Shown here: positions 42,975 through 54,499 of the stretch, piece by piece | How positions within the stretch are numbered: the stretch's first letter is position 1 | Layout: each line of letters begins with the position of its first letter | From: Glandiceps talaboti | Lineage: Eukaryota; Hemichordata; Enteropneusta; Spengelidae | Length of the DNA: 64,000 bases | Assembly (NCBI RefSeq): GCF_964340395.1 | Contig: NC_135553.1 | Location: forward strand, 22,845,449 to 22,909,448 | Reading direction: 5' to 3' | Translations under genes and position numbers: made by a program | The notes under the pieces: model-generated | Told to the model about the DNA's origin: nothing | Databases searched by the model: none | What the model saw: the letters and a program-made list of their open reading frames with translations, nothing else

Positions 42975-43112
42975 ATCGGATTATTACCAAAACCTAATCA
43001 GTTCTTGCCATTACCCTATGGAACATGTTTATGAAATTTCGTTTGAGTTAATGCAGCCGTTTTTTCGGAAATGGTGATACAGACACACACAGACATCATC
43101 AGTATATTAATA
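42975..43112 (+). repeat. Dispersed repeat J, copy 2
   Basis: CCAAAACCTAATCAGTTCTTGCC through to an ACAGACACACACAGACATC tail, collinear with 30575-30700. Confidence 0.6.
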
Positions 43113-43299
43113 CCTGTCATGTGAATATTATATATATATATGGGGGGGGGGTCATCATGTTTTAAAATTAAGTGATAGGGGGGTGAGCCTGTTTTGGGTT
43201 TTACAGATGGGGGGGGGGGGTCAGTGACTTTTTGTCGGCCCAATTTAAAAATCCACCGCCCCCCCCCCCACCAGGCTGAAGAAACTGACCGGTCCCTTA

Positions 43300-44026
43300 G
43301 CTAGGCCTGCTTGTAGACTGAGAAGGAAGGGATGACTTATTCCGTCTGCAAGCAGGGCTACCCTGTCACTAAACTTAGTCTGTTGTAGATGAAAATGAAC
43401 TTCAGTGCTTCGGGAATATCTCTCCGAAGTACTCACACAGATAAAATACAATTGCATAACGTCAGGACAATGGTAGTGTCATAGTACATTACACAGGCAC
43501 GTAAATGTTAAATTGTTAAAGTTTTGATTTCCTAAATTATTCTGATTTAGTCTTGCTTACATGATAAATTGAAGTGTTTTGTGCAAAGTGGAGATTTTTT
43601 GCATTTACTGCACTGTGAGTGTGTTTCTATTGTGTCCCTCAGTTAGGATGACTGGTCAGCATTGATAAGGATCTCATATCCAATTACATCTAATGTCGTC
43701 TTGCTCATTAAGATACGTATGAGTGTCCAGCAAAGTGTATAATGTAATACGCAAAGGGTAGTAAGATCTTTAATTCCAAACTACTGGGCAGATTGTACCC
43801 ATTTGAGATACCTTACAACCATTTTAACCAGACGACCTCTTAAATAGGTAATCTTTGAAATAGCACAAACCACCATTCACACTGGACATACCCCACTACT
43901 CAACTACCGTTATACCATGACCTGAGGCCAGTCAGACAAATTGAAATGGCAAACATAATGAATTCTTACTTCAAAACACCGGCAAACGTACAAGAACATC
44001 ATAATTAGTGACAGGTGACATGATAG
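43300..44026. other. No gene recognised
   Basis: Spacer. It carries no recognisable repeat other than what flanks it. Confidence 0.4.
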
Positions 44027-44296
44027 ATGGCGAACAATATCAAACAAAGTTTACACAGCAAAGTGGAGAGTGCCAGATATCATATGGATAGTAGACTAAA
44101 GAAATTAACGAAGAGGGAAAAAGAACAACTGAGAAAACAAAGTAATCGGCAAAGAGTGCATGCCTTCAGGAAAACCAGGAACATTATAAAAGAAACAAGC
44201 GACCTAACGGTCAGAATAGCTCCGCTGTTCTTTTTATTTTTTATTTTGGTAACATGTAGAAGTTGTTCAGCTCCTCACTATTCAGTTTTGTTTTAG
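44027..44296 (+). CDS. Possible small basic protein or first exon (unassigned)
   Basis: The 89-codon frame begins MANNIKQSLHSKVESARYHM and is rich in Lys/Arg with helical periodicity (KKLTKREKEQLRKQSNRQR). The last 25 residues are hydrophobic (APLFFLFFILVTC). If spliced, the coding part could end before the hydrophobic stretch, but no strong donor is seen. I do not recognise it. Chance is a real possibility. Confidence 0.25.
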   Translation: MANNIKQSLHSKVESARYHMDSRLKKLTKREKEQLRKQSNRQRVHAFRKTRNIIKETSDLTVRIAPLFFLFFILVTCRSCSAPHYSVLF

Positions 44297-45893
44297 CGAT
44301 GTAATAAAGTGGTTAGTGGTTTCATATGATGTCTCACTATAATACACATTTTACACAGAAAGTTGGTAAAATATTGTACTTTTATAACATAGTCACCATT
44401 TCACAAAAAATCTACTGTTATGAAATTACACAAAATCTCAGAAAAATAATGACTGGGAAATGCACCAAAAAAAAAGGATTTTTGAGGTTGGCTATAAATA
44501 ATTCCAGTGTCTTACAGCTTTAACCCTGGAAAACTTTAATGATGAATGAAATAAACTAGGAATCTAAAATAATTTTGAGGCAATTCGAATTTCAAATTTC
44601 TAACAAATTTACCAAAAACACTCCATAATTGTCAACAATATTCAACAATATTAGTAGACATACCATCGTCTGATATTTTAATTTAATAGTCTATGGACCT
44701 CCTTGCAGGTGCAATCGGTTTAGCGGTTTTGACTTTAAGTTGTTTACACACACAGACGCCAGGCGATCCCTATAGTACAACTGAACCTCAGTTCAGTTGT
44801 GCTAGTAAAACTACACAAACTTATTCACGGTTACGAATTTATTTTCTCTCGAAAACCATAGTTTATTACATCACGTAATTCGCCGATTTTGGGGTATAAG
44901 TGCTTTGTATAGAACATACCTGAAGATTTACGAAACTGCTGTCCCATGATTTTCATACATGGTGACATGACATTATCGAAGATTATATATGACTGCAAGG
45001 ACTACGTTCAAATCCTATCTCTGTCAAGGATTTTACTACGTGCCTCAGCACCCAGTATATCATTCGATTCGAATCCACACGTACTACAATTCTTCGTTCA
45101 TGGATTTTGAAAAACGTAGAGACAGACAGCTTTAAAATGTGACAAAAATCCCAAAATTTGTGAATTTTCAGGAAAATTAGTCTAAAAATGACGATAAATG
45201 CACAGATACAGATGTGCAAACGTAATTTGTTTTCATTCCAGCTGATTGTTACATGTAGTGGCTTTTCCGACGACATCATATGTTCATGAATTAAGAGAAT
45301 ACAAAAAAACACCTAAATTTGACCAAAAATGGCATTTTACTAATATTACTGTGGTATACGATAGAAATGCCTTAGGGAAAAAATCAAAAAGTACTAAAAT
45401 AGCAGAATTTCGATTTCCAGAAATAGCTAGTTGTGAACGAGGATGTCGTACATTACCACATCGGCAAAAATTTTGACGTGGCGATTTTGCCACCAATATT
45501 GATCATATAAAATCCAAACTCCATAAATGAACCACAAAGTACTTTCCCTTTCAAAATTGGGCAATTTTAGAGTAAGTGTTATCGTTTTCTATTGACGACT
45601 GTAATATACGCCTTGCTTTCATGATAAGTTTATGATAATGAGATTTGTATTCGCCCATCATAAGAGAAAAAATCATTGAAAGCATACAATACACAAACTA
45701 AGTGCAAAATTACATTGGAGCGGGCGAGGGGCTAGAAAATATTTACCAATTAACTAATCTCGTCTAGCCACACAGATCTCAGAAAACTAGTAAAAACATG
45801 AAAATAATTATGTGACTGCTGCAATGTCTCACAGTAATTAAACGTCCTACATGATCAATTCTGATAATATTATGTGTCAAAAAATTATAAAAG
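44297..45893. other. No gene recognised
   Basis: Open frames of up to 109 codons (44983-45312, minus) have AT-driven composition and no domain. Confidence 0.4.
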
Positions 45894-46685
45894 TTAAAAT
45901 TGTTCAAGAAGAAACTCTTTATAATCGTTCTTGTATTTGTTTCTGCAAATTTTGTCTTGAATGTTGTTCCATATTTGTGAATAATGAACTAACTGCTAAC
46001 TGACAAAGACTACTCTTGTATCTTGATACATGGAGGTCTCCTCTCAATTTCCATATGGTATGATGGCAATGACTGATTTTCAAAAATAGCTCTTGAAGTG
46101 TGGTGGAAGTTTATCGTGAAGTACATCACATCAATGATTAAATTATTGCTGTAAATTTACACATTTTCTTGACGTCTACAGTGTGTGTTTTCCAGGTTAA
46201 ATTACTGTTCAGGTGAATTCCAATGAATGACGTACTGTTAGCTATTTAACCACCTTGTTATTAAGAGTTATAGACCTATTGACTTCTTTTCTATTGTGTT
46301 CACTTCTGATCACCATGTGCTATGTTTTATTTACATTCATATTCAGTCTATTAGCACCACACCATTTATTCAACTTATCAAATTCAACATTAGCTTGATT
46401 GAGAGATATAGTGTTGTGTGTTTCCTGGATAGAATGAAATAAGTCATCTGCATAGAGCTTGAAATTAAAAATATTGGAAGAATTTGGAATGTCGTTTATG
46501 TATAAATTAGGTCCTGGAATTAACCCCTGAGGGACACCACAGGTAACATTCAATCTGCTTGAGACTACTAGTATATTATTGATGCTGACATACTGACTCC
46601 GTGATTGCAAATAACTTGAGAACCACTTGAGAGGTAAACCTCTGATTCCATAATATTCAAGTGAGACATTTAAACTGAATTAATT
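45894..46685 (-). pseudogene. CR1/jockey-like reverse transcriptase fragment, multiply broken
   Basis: The readable frame starts EYYGIRGLPLKWFSSYLQSR and passes through CGVPQG, a short form of the GP-L-IND block, and FKLYADDLFHS (catalytic YADD). It then has LNKWCGANRLNMNVNKT, where a TAG (46320 region) stops it. Other frames continue the same protein: SFIGIHLNSNLTWKTHTVDV near 46200, and finally IWNNIQDKICRNKYKNDYKE...LLEQF ending at TAA 45894-45896. The order and spacing are those of an RT palm, thumb and C-terminal tail. At least three lesions are present. The 5' end abuts a small palindrome. Confidence 0.85.
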
Positions 46686-46687
46686 AC

Positions 46688-46717
46688 ACGCATCATACAT
46701 ACATGTGTATGATGCGT
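46688..46717. repeat. Short palindrome at the 5' edge of the RT fragment
   Basis: ACGCATCATAC, eight bases, GTATGATGCGT. The arms are 11 bp and perfect. Confidence 0.85.
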
Positions 46718-47139
46718 ATTAAAATGTGTGTTTAACTTGCTGAAATAAACAACGGTCTTGTTCTGGCCATGGCTAACTTCAGTTTCTTGACTCGGTATCT
46801 GAGTTGTCTGGGACTACATGGAAGTATTTTCTTTGTTTTGTTTTTATTTGTTGAGTATGAATTTGTTGAAGAAAAATAAATTGCATGCCACATTCTCGTC
46901 TGATTGTACAACATTAATGTCTGTACTCATGGGATCAGAATTTATGTCAACGAAAGCATTGAAATAAGGATAACTTTGATCTTTATTTGAATGATAGCTA
47001 GGATACTCGTCTACACATGTTGGAATGTCTTTGTATGTATAATAAATGTGATATATTGTATAATGTCTGTATAATTTGGTAATCCATAACAAGAATTATA
47101 AACAAGGCATATAAATCTTACAAAAGTTCGATTTCCAAA
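46718..47139. other. No gene recognised
   Basis: Spacer between the RT fragment and the minisatellite. Confidence 0.4.
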
Positions 47140-47395
47140 CAGAAGTGATTTTGAGACAGAAGAGCGAATTTTCAAACAAAAGACTGATGTTGAAACAGAA
47201 GAGCGATGTAGAAACAGAAGAGCGATTTTTTCAACAGAAAAGAAATGTTGAAAGAGAAGAGCGATTTTTCAACAGAAAAGCAATGTTGAAAGAGAAGAGC
47301 GATTTTTCAAACAGAAGAGACGTTTTTCAAACAGAAGAGCGATTTTTTTAAACAGTAGAGTGATAATACAACCAGAAGAGCGATTTGTCGTTTAG
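47140..47395 (+). repeat. Minisatellite based on CAGAAGAGCGATTTTTCAAA
   Basis: About 11 units of 20-24 bp share (A)CAGAAGAGCGA, followed by a T/A-rich spacer of variable length. The array is open on the plus strand for 69 codons (EERFF-type repeats), which is a by-product of the unit. Confidence 0.88.
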
Positions 47396-47409
47396 ACAAA
47401 ATTCATTCT

Positions 47410-47626
47410 CTTTTTCAGGTAAAATGCCAATCGCGTGAATGCATCTATAGTTGCCCTTACAAAAGCAGACATAAATATCTTTGACGCCAAGTCCAATATT
47501 TCGGATTTTCTTGATGATATGCCCACACCTAACATTTTCAGCATTTTACGGTTATACGTGCCCCAAAAATACTTGCAGCAATAGTGCCTAACCAGGTCAC
47601 GTGGCACTCTCTAAACTAAAAGATTA
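47410..47626 (-). repeat. Repeat H, copy 2
   Basis: Collinear with 31715-31925 from GGTAAAATGCC to CTCTAAACTAAAAG. No GPCR frame lies next to it. The minisatellite at 47140-47395 occupies that side. Confidence 0.8.
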
Positions 47627-47635
47627 CATTTGGAA

Positions 47636-47850
47636 ACACTGTGTGAAAAGGGCTGAATCCATCATGGATTCCTTTAGATTCTATGCTGGATACTGTAAGA
47701 ATCCAGCAGAATCCTGTGGTATATGTTATGGATTCTGTAGAGAATCCATCAACTATCCAATGGTGGATTCCCTTGGATATGGAACATTTAGAATCCATTG
47801 TTCTATCCAGTACTGGATTCTGCTGGATTCCGAAGAAAGTCATGAATGAA
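47636..47850 (+). repeat. Repeat I, copy 1 (interleaved GGATTC/GAATCC palindromes)
   Basis: It starts CACTGTGTGAAAAGG and consists of closely spaced TGGATTC and GAATCCA words (TGGATTCTGCTGGATTCC, GAATCCAGCAGAATCC) giving many overlapping hairpins. It joins repeat H exactly where repeat H copy 1 is uninterrupted. Confidence 0.75.
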
Positions 47851-49216
47851 TAGAAATGGAGGTCAATCCTTAAAATCAATATTAAATTAATGAATATTCA
47901 TATCTAAATGAGAATCCTTCTCAATATCCACTACTGGATTCTGGCAATTAAATATTATCCCTATATTCATCAATATTCATATTAAGAGTCTCATTTCTGT
48001 CATGGATGGCAAGGGGTCTCTTTCATGGTTATGTGCATAGGCACGTCTGCTTGACATTTGAATGATAAAATATTGGGTTCATTCTCACTCTTCTTTAGAT
48101 CTAGTTTTTATCACCATATTCTTTCCAAATGGTAATCAATGACAGCGAGTTCCTTTATCCTGCAGGTAACTCTTTTACAACTATTTTATTCTCTGTATGT
48201 TTGTAGCTCACACTCAATGCAATCAACTATAACAACACTCACACAATATCACAAATATACAAAAACTTGATAAACACAGGTAAGTTAAATTGAATTATAT
48301 TTATTACAAAAAAATTAAAAATAGCAAAAGACATTACACAATCAAAAGAGCTCGACCAATTTTTTTTCATCATTCCATTGTATTTAAACCTTGTACTTGA
48401 CATTTCGCAATATTTATAATTCTGAACAAAATACCTCATCCCACTCGTACTCAAAGCAGTCCCGGTATGATCACTGACTAGTCGTGCTTGAATACAGAGT
48501 AATCTGGGACTCGATTCTGACAATTGTCCCTACTATTTGTTTAGAGTCAAGTCAGCAATATAGACTCGTGCACCGCCTATCGTATGTAAGCAGGGCTAAC
48601 CACTGGCATGACCAGAGAGACCCTTTGCGGATTTACATGTAAAACGGGGAAAGATACGAAAAACATAATGCAAAGTTGTAATTATTTTTACTTGCCAAAT
48701 ATTTACATTTTGGAAATGGCAAGACACGTTCATGTCTTTTTTTATATTGCTTGTTTGACGTCAATAGTGTCTTTTGAAAATTGGCAGTTTACTTAAAGTC
48801 TTGTGGACTGATTTCCAATATGGTGTCAGTCATAATGCTCATTAACATATTAATCTTTTTTACAAATTACAAAAAAAAAATCATCAAAAATAGAAAAGAA
48901 GACGTGCTGACTTGAAATTAACAAATCTGAGTAAGCTACCCTCTGTGCATCAACACACCAGTTATCAAAGCAATCTGACAAGTAGTATTTGAGGAGATGA
49001 TGAAAATATCATTTTTGAAAAAAAATCATAACAAATTAAAAAAGCACAGATCAACTTGGCATGAACAAATCTGAATAGCCTCATCCCAGGGAACATGCAC
49101 ACCAAATATCGAAGTATTCTGGTCGTTACTTTCAGAGCAGATGGTGAAAATAAAAAAAGTTTACGGACACCTATGATTCACCTATACGTCTATACTCTAT
49201 ACTCAGGCATGACTAA
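47851..49216. other. No gene recognised
   Basis: A further GAATCC/GGATTC cluster (47911-47943) continues repeat I. Otherwise spacer. Confidence 0.4.
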
Positions 49217-49489
49217 CTAGAGCGATGGGATACGGCCTCGAAGGCCTTTCTCTCGTTGAAGTTCCAACATATGTTCGCTTTTCATTAACTTTGAAGTTTT
49301 TGGACACTCTTTCAAACGTGCATTCAGTCTGTCTATAATGGCATTTAATTCACGTGTACGCCATTTCGGCCGCCACACATTCACTGTACCATCCTCCTCT
49401 ACTTCTTCATCGCTCATCAGTTCAGCTCTAACGTCCTTCCACACAGTCCTTTCCTCCTCAATCAGTTTTGCCTCTCGTCTTTTCATCAT
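49217..49489 (-). pseudogene. Last exon of a decayed four-exon gene
   Basis: The acceptor TTTTCAAACAG precedes MMKRREAKLIEEERTVWKDV, then an acidic segment (MSDEEVEEDG), VWRPKWRTRELNAIIDRLNA and a basic end GLRGRIPSL with a TAG stop at 49217-49219. This exon is intact at 91 codons including the stop. The combination of a basic helix, an MSDEE acidic turn and a W-R-P-x-W-R-x-x-x-L-N-x-x-I block recalls the C-terminal region of C14orf93-like proteins. That is a recollection, not a search result. Upstream exons (below) are broken, so the whole is called a pseudogene, though this exon could be under constraint. Confidence 0.5.
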
Positions 49490-49953
49490 CTGTTTGAAAA
49501 GATAATGTTTTAGTGAGTTACAAAAATACTTCACACACAAGACAGAGCTTACTATCAACATAGTCAAAATTCTAAGCTGCTTTAACTGAAAAAGAAAGTT
49601 ATCTTGATTTTTTAAGATGACATGGCTCATCATCATGATTGATACATTAAATACCAGTCAAAGAACTGAATCATTACAATCTTTGAAAATCAAGATAAAT
49701 ATCAATTTGATTACGTTATTTGTATATTGAGAGCATTTGGTATACTAAGTAGTTTAGATTACTAATATTGTTATCAGAAATAAATATTAATAGTGGTATT
49801 AATAGTGATAATTGATATTGCCCTTTAGTGTGATTAGCGGTATTTTTTCGTATGTATATATACAAACTTCTGGTGATTGAATAAGGCAAAGGCACAGTCA
49901 ACAATAGAAAAGACACATGATCATCTTGAGTAGAGAGAGAAAGAGCAACCCGA

Positions 49954-51300
49954 CATATAAAGAGGAATATGGCTAATCTTTGCAAATGTGGGAAATTCAA
50001 ACTGCTGTACACAGCACAAGCTTCTGGTTATTGTTTTCAGTATTTTTTCTGTACTCTGAGAAATGCTCGGGTCATGAAGCACATATTTGTGTATGTCATA
50101 GCACAGGGACCTGCGACCATGTAACTGATTGATTGTTTATTTTTCTGTGGCGAAATGAATCTTACCTTGTATATGATATTGATAAAGTAACTCATTGATT
50201 TGTGATGATATAAACCTTGTGGTAAAATGTGGCGAAACTTTTTTTTCATTTTCTCTCTTTCAACTGTATATCTCTTTACTGCCTAAATAAAGACATATTG
50301 TCCATTATCTTCCTCTTATCTAAATCCAACCCCAATCTCATAAATACCTACAAATGGGTTGGTGTGAAAATATGCTTTATCAAAGTTTATGTACCTACAC
50401 AGGGTTTTGTTCTCACGATTTTCTGTATTTCTAATATTATTTCTTTACATTTCAAATAAAGTTATCATTATTCTTTCCTCTTACTGTTTTTTTCTTCTTT
50501 CCTATCATGCAATGTCTTATCAGAGATTATCAGCTTTATATTAATTAGTGGCTTGTTTATCCAGTACAAACTCACTGGTTATTTGCCCAATTATCGCATT
50601 ATGCAGTGAGTGTAAACATCCACACAAAATAAGATTTCACCACAAAAAATAATCATTCAATCAATTAAATGATAAATCAACCACTCAATCAATTACAAGT
50701 TTTACATGCCTGTTGCAACCTATGGTCGTTGGTTGGTAACTTGGTACACAAATCAGTTGAAAATCAATGTTTGTTTCACAGAACATAAAAACCTTTCAAA
50801 ATGAGACAACTTCTCCTTAAACAGCTGTTTAGATTGTGTGTCACTCACGATTATATGTGAAGAACCCAGATAGGGAATGTTTATGTTTTGGTGAGTACTT
50901 GCCAGTGAGTCATCACAAAATCTCCACCCCAAAAGATACAGACATTCATACTAGTATACAAAAATAGGACCAGACAGTCATGCCTTTACCCAAACATTCC
51001 CTGTTTGGGTTGTACACACATAATCCTGAGTGACACACAATCTAAACAGCTGTTTGCAGGAGAATTTGTCTCATTTTGAAAGGTTTTACACTCTATCAAA
51101 CAAACAGATTGATTTTCAACTAACTTTTGTACCAAGTTACCATCCTATGACATTCACAAACAATTCATACATGCTTCATGACCCGAGTGTTTCTCAGGGT
51201 ACAGACAAATGTTGAAAACTATACCCAGAAGCTGATGATCCATACAGCAGTTTGAATTATTTCCCCACAAATGCACAGATTAGCGCCATAATCCTCTATA
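49954..51300. mobile_element. Foldback element with nested inverted arms, in an intron
   Basis: The outer arms (49954-50094 and 51160-51300, repeat D) and inner arms (about 50717-50895 and 50990-51160) are inverted copies: for example GTAACTTGGTACA against TGTACCAAGTTAC, and AAACAGCTGTTTAGATTGTG against its complement. On the right the two arms are contiguous. On the left about 620 bp (50097-50716) separates them, containing an AATAAAGTTATCATT-type tail, so the left arm was itself hit by a retroposon. The ends begin near (C)TATATAAAGAGGA(A/T)TATGG. Confidence 0.75.
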
Positions 51301-51353
51301 TATTAATAATCACTATGAATGCTAATTTTAAGTTATTCATGACAATTATTTAC

Positions 51354-51456
51354 CTTGTACTGTCTACTCCTCATCTTCCTCCTTTCTTTCTGTTTCTTTC
51401 CATATTCAGCATTCTCATTCTCTCGAAATTTCACTCATAGCGGTTTTTAACAGCCA
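51354..51456 (-). pseudogene. Third exon of the decayed four-exon gene, frameshifted
   Basis: It is bounded by TTGTTTTCAG/ and /GTAAAT. One frame gives AVKNRYE, another gives KFRENENAEYGKKQKERRK and MRSRQYK running in phase 0 into the last exon. A one-base change near 51430 is needed to join them, and the first frame also conflicts with the phase of the preceding exon. Confidence 0.45.
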
Positions 51457-51851
51457 CTGAAAACAAGAATTACAAGTGGTCACTATTTTTTTCTTATCTC
51501 CTATCTAAATGATGTAATTGTTTATTTAACAGCATACAAAAGTAAGATGACCCTGTACAAATCTTGTTGTTTACTTAAAGGAGGCTGTCTTATTTAATTT
51601 TGTACTAAAAAAAAAGACTGTAAAAACAATATTTGCTGCTTGTTCCCTTAAGTATCAATTGCCAAATTCTTCACAAGACATACCTGTCAGGTTGAGTTAT
51701 TAGTGAGGCTAATACATCCATGATAAAACTAAGAGTATATACAAGTGTATAGCAACACTGCAATGCCTTTGTTGTGTATAAGGAGAGTGATGTGTCAGTA
51801 GGGAACAGTAACTCAGTAAATGACAACCTGTGATATGAATGTAGTACTTAC

Positions 51852-52033
51852 ACTTAGCTCTGCTGGTGTTTTAACACTCTTTTCCTCACTGATGTGTTTC
51901 TTTAATTTTTCTGAAATTAATGAATCTATTTTGGTGTCCAAGTGTTCAATAAACATCTGTTGATTGCTTATGATTTATTCGCCCCAGCCGTCTATTTTTG
52001 TCTCCATACTGGAACATATTCTTCTCACAGCGT
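51852..52033 (-). pseudogene. Second exon of the decayed four-exon gene, nonsense codon
   Basis: Acceptor TTTTGTCTTAG, donor AGT/GTAAGT. Phase 1 entry completes a GAC codon with the previous exon. Reading gives AVRRICSSMETKIDGWGE, an in-frame TAA, then QQMFIEHLDTKIDSLISEKL and KTPAELS. The text after the stop still looks coding (amphipathic helix), so the stop is a lesion or a missed micro-intron. Confidence 0.45.
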
Positions 52034-52638
52034 CTAAGACAAAATGTTGAAAAACAAAAAGCATGTTTATAGTTGTTTGTCGTCCGTCTGTGCAGTAAAT
52101 CGTTGTTAATCTTTGGTGCGAATCAACAGATTAACAACCCTTTGTCGTCCCCTAAACTCATTCCCACCTTCGACAGGATGCAGCCAAACTGTCTCGAAGT
52201 CATCTCGGGGAAACTTCAAGCGTGGGAAAGCAACTAAATCATTGTCACATAGCTCTCCATTTACTTTTTCTCAAACCAAAGAACTTTCAATGGGAAAGGA
52301 TAGTCGTTGTTGTAAATATCGACTTGACACAGAGTACAGTCATATGTGAACAGACTGAACTTACTGATACATTGATACAAAACACTGCATGGAATGTTAG
52401 TGGTAATTTTTTGTGTGAAAATATCTTTCTCGGTATGATAATTCCATAATGACGCATTCGACTATCTGTCTATAGATACATTTTGCATCTATTGCGGTTT
52501 GGATTTCTGTCAGTGTTACTAGTATCGTAAAGTCACTGTTAAGACTCAAATGATTGTTTTATTATCTGCAAATGCTAAGATGCTAAACCGGACAACGTGA
52601 AAAACAAAACAATAAATCAGTACACCGTAAATAAATAC

Positions 52639-52868
52639 CTGTTTCGGTTTGTTGGCGACCCTGCAAATACCTGAAGCGGTTGAGTGGTGTTTGGATACTA
52701 GTGTTGGAACTTGATTCTGAATATCTGTCTGATGCTGCTGCTGATGGTGGGGATCTGACTAGTTGACGACCATGTTGTCTCTTGTTCACATCACGAGTAG
52801 AATAGCATGACAGCGGTTCAACTGAACTTGTTGTAGAGGACGTTTCATCTATGGGTGAAGTATGTGGG
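52639..52868 (-). pseudogene. First recognisable exon of the decayed four-exon gene (Ser-rich)
   Basis: Acceptor CACTGTCTTCTCAG at 52869-52870. The reading is SPHTSPIDETSSTTSSVEPL then RSPPSAAASDRYSESSSN, with Ser/Thr/Pro-rich disorder. Two identical donor-like CAGGTATTT words lie at 52671/52670 and 52639/52638. Only the latter gives the phase needed by the next exon. An upstream frame with MERNKRRTLSFSTGE (52935 region) could be a 5' part but cannot be joined. Confidence 0.45.
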
Positions 52869-54499
52869 CTGAGAAGACAGTGCCGATCACCTCTCCGGTA
52901 CTAAAGCTCAACGTACGCCGTTTGTTTCTTTCCATGGTCGCGATGGTGCAAGCATACGCACAACTGACCTGGAACTGACCAACTGAATCAGCTGCAGGAA
53001 GTGCTGAAGTTACGCGGATCAGCGCATGGAATTGTGGGTATAACCGTGTAGCGGTGGTAATGGCACTCTGCAGCTCTGGCAAATTTGCGTTTGAACCGTT
53101 GGTTGATATATCTCACCGGAACCCAACGATTGTTGTAACTATAGGTTTTGACAATATTACATTGCCCCTCAGCGATGAAAGTTGAAAAGTTTCTCAAAAT
53201 GTCTAAAAATTAAACAGTCAACTTTAGGTCACATACTTCTCTGCAAAAGATGTAGCTAATTAAACAAGAATTTATTCATTACATTTATTAATTAAGTTAA
53301 TTTTATAGTAATTCATTTCTTAGTCAAATTGACAAGAATCACGACAATCTATGCAAAAATTACAAACTCAATTTTTTTAAAATTGAAAATATAATTGAAT
53401 TAAAACTAGTATCCAGCCTTTAATGTACAATGTACTTCATCTGCACTACACTAGTCTTATTCTGAACATGTTTTCCTTGCATTGTTTGTTGTCCTAGATT
53501 CTAATAAATTTCGACTTCCAAGAATGAATGAAATACACATTGCAATTTTTTCAATTGAAGAATTTTAGAATCATGTCGACAAATTGGATGCAAAACAATG
53601 TACATTTCTTCCATTAATTATAATTGTCACATTGTAATAAACTGGCTAGTTTGTACAATACGAGTACATGCATGTACAGTTACTCGCGGCTGTGGCCTGG
53701 ATGTTTATGTTCAGTTACAACATCGGTAAAAATCGATCTATATATGTGTTGTAAATACTGCTATGCCTATCGATACTAGTCGCGCATATTACCATCTGTC
53801 TTACTCGATTTTGACACTGTCCCTTCTGGGACTTTGATCGGAGTTCCCGACTTAGCAAGATGGACAATATCAATCGAAATGTGTAATGGCCATAATCGTC
53901 AGAGAACTCGAGCTCTTGCGCTCATTCATGATGAGAAATGTGGTAGCTTTCCAAAACAACCGATCTGCTCTAAAGTAGGAACAACGTAACAATCAGTTTG
54001 AATTTAAACATGGATGTCAGTGTTGGTTCAGGCTGCTTTTACATGCAAACTGTAGGGTTGCAATCTTGGAGTTACTCCGCCCGGGGAATAACCAAAACCA
54101 ATATTTTAGGCAAAAAATATCCTTTCTGATATCATGCTATCTTATCAGTTAATTTGTACATTTTGACTGTTTTAGGGCGTTTTACTCAGCTTACACTGTT
54201 AAAAGAATATTTACAGGGCGCATACGCCGTACGTCACTCGAGCTCACAACTGGGGTTCCAAGGATCGAGGAGCTCAGATCTAGTTTGGCATAAATGACGT
54301 TAGTTCGGAAATTTTGAAGGTAGACATACACCAGATTCCAGTGTTAGCTGCAAGTTTCTGTTAATTAACATCAGTTTCGATTCACCCGATCATACCAAAA
54401 CCTCATGAAAAGTATGCCTTTCCTCATACCAATCAGGATAAGAAACATCAAAAAACACCCTTTGTGCGGACCTTCCCCGTATTGCCATGTATGTTTAGT
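52869..54499. other. No gene recognised
   Basis: This is the presumed 5' flank of the decayed gene. It holds no TATA box or repeat that I can defend. An ATTAATTAAGTTAAT-rich patch lies near 53280. Confidence 0.4.

Larger units (their letters stand above)
40331..43296. mobile_element. G-run-rich TIR element, 2,966 bp, TTA target duplication
   Basis: The left end, GGGACCGGTCAGTTTCTTC then G(G)CC and a G run with GGCGGTGGATTT, is mirrored at the right end (AAATCCACCGCC, C run, GAAGAAACTGACCGGTCCC). TTA flanks both (40328-40330 and 43297-43299). The interior has inverted-orientation matches to 7322-8787, including three or more diverged copies of a 240-bp unit. Poly-G tracts of 9-12 bases punctuate both ends. 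No transposase is present. TTA is compatible with a PIF/Harbinger-type TWA target. It also contains the hairpin at 42816 and repeat J copy 2. Confidence 0.85.
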
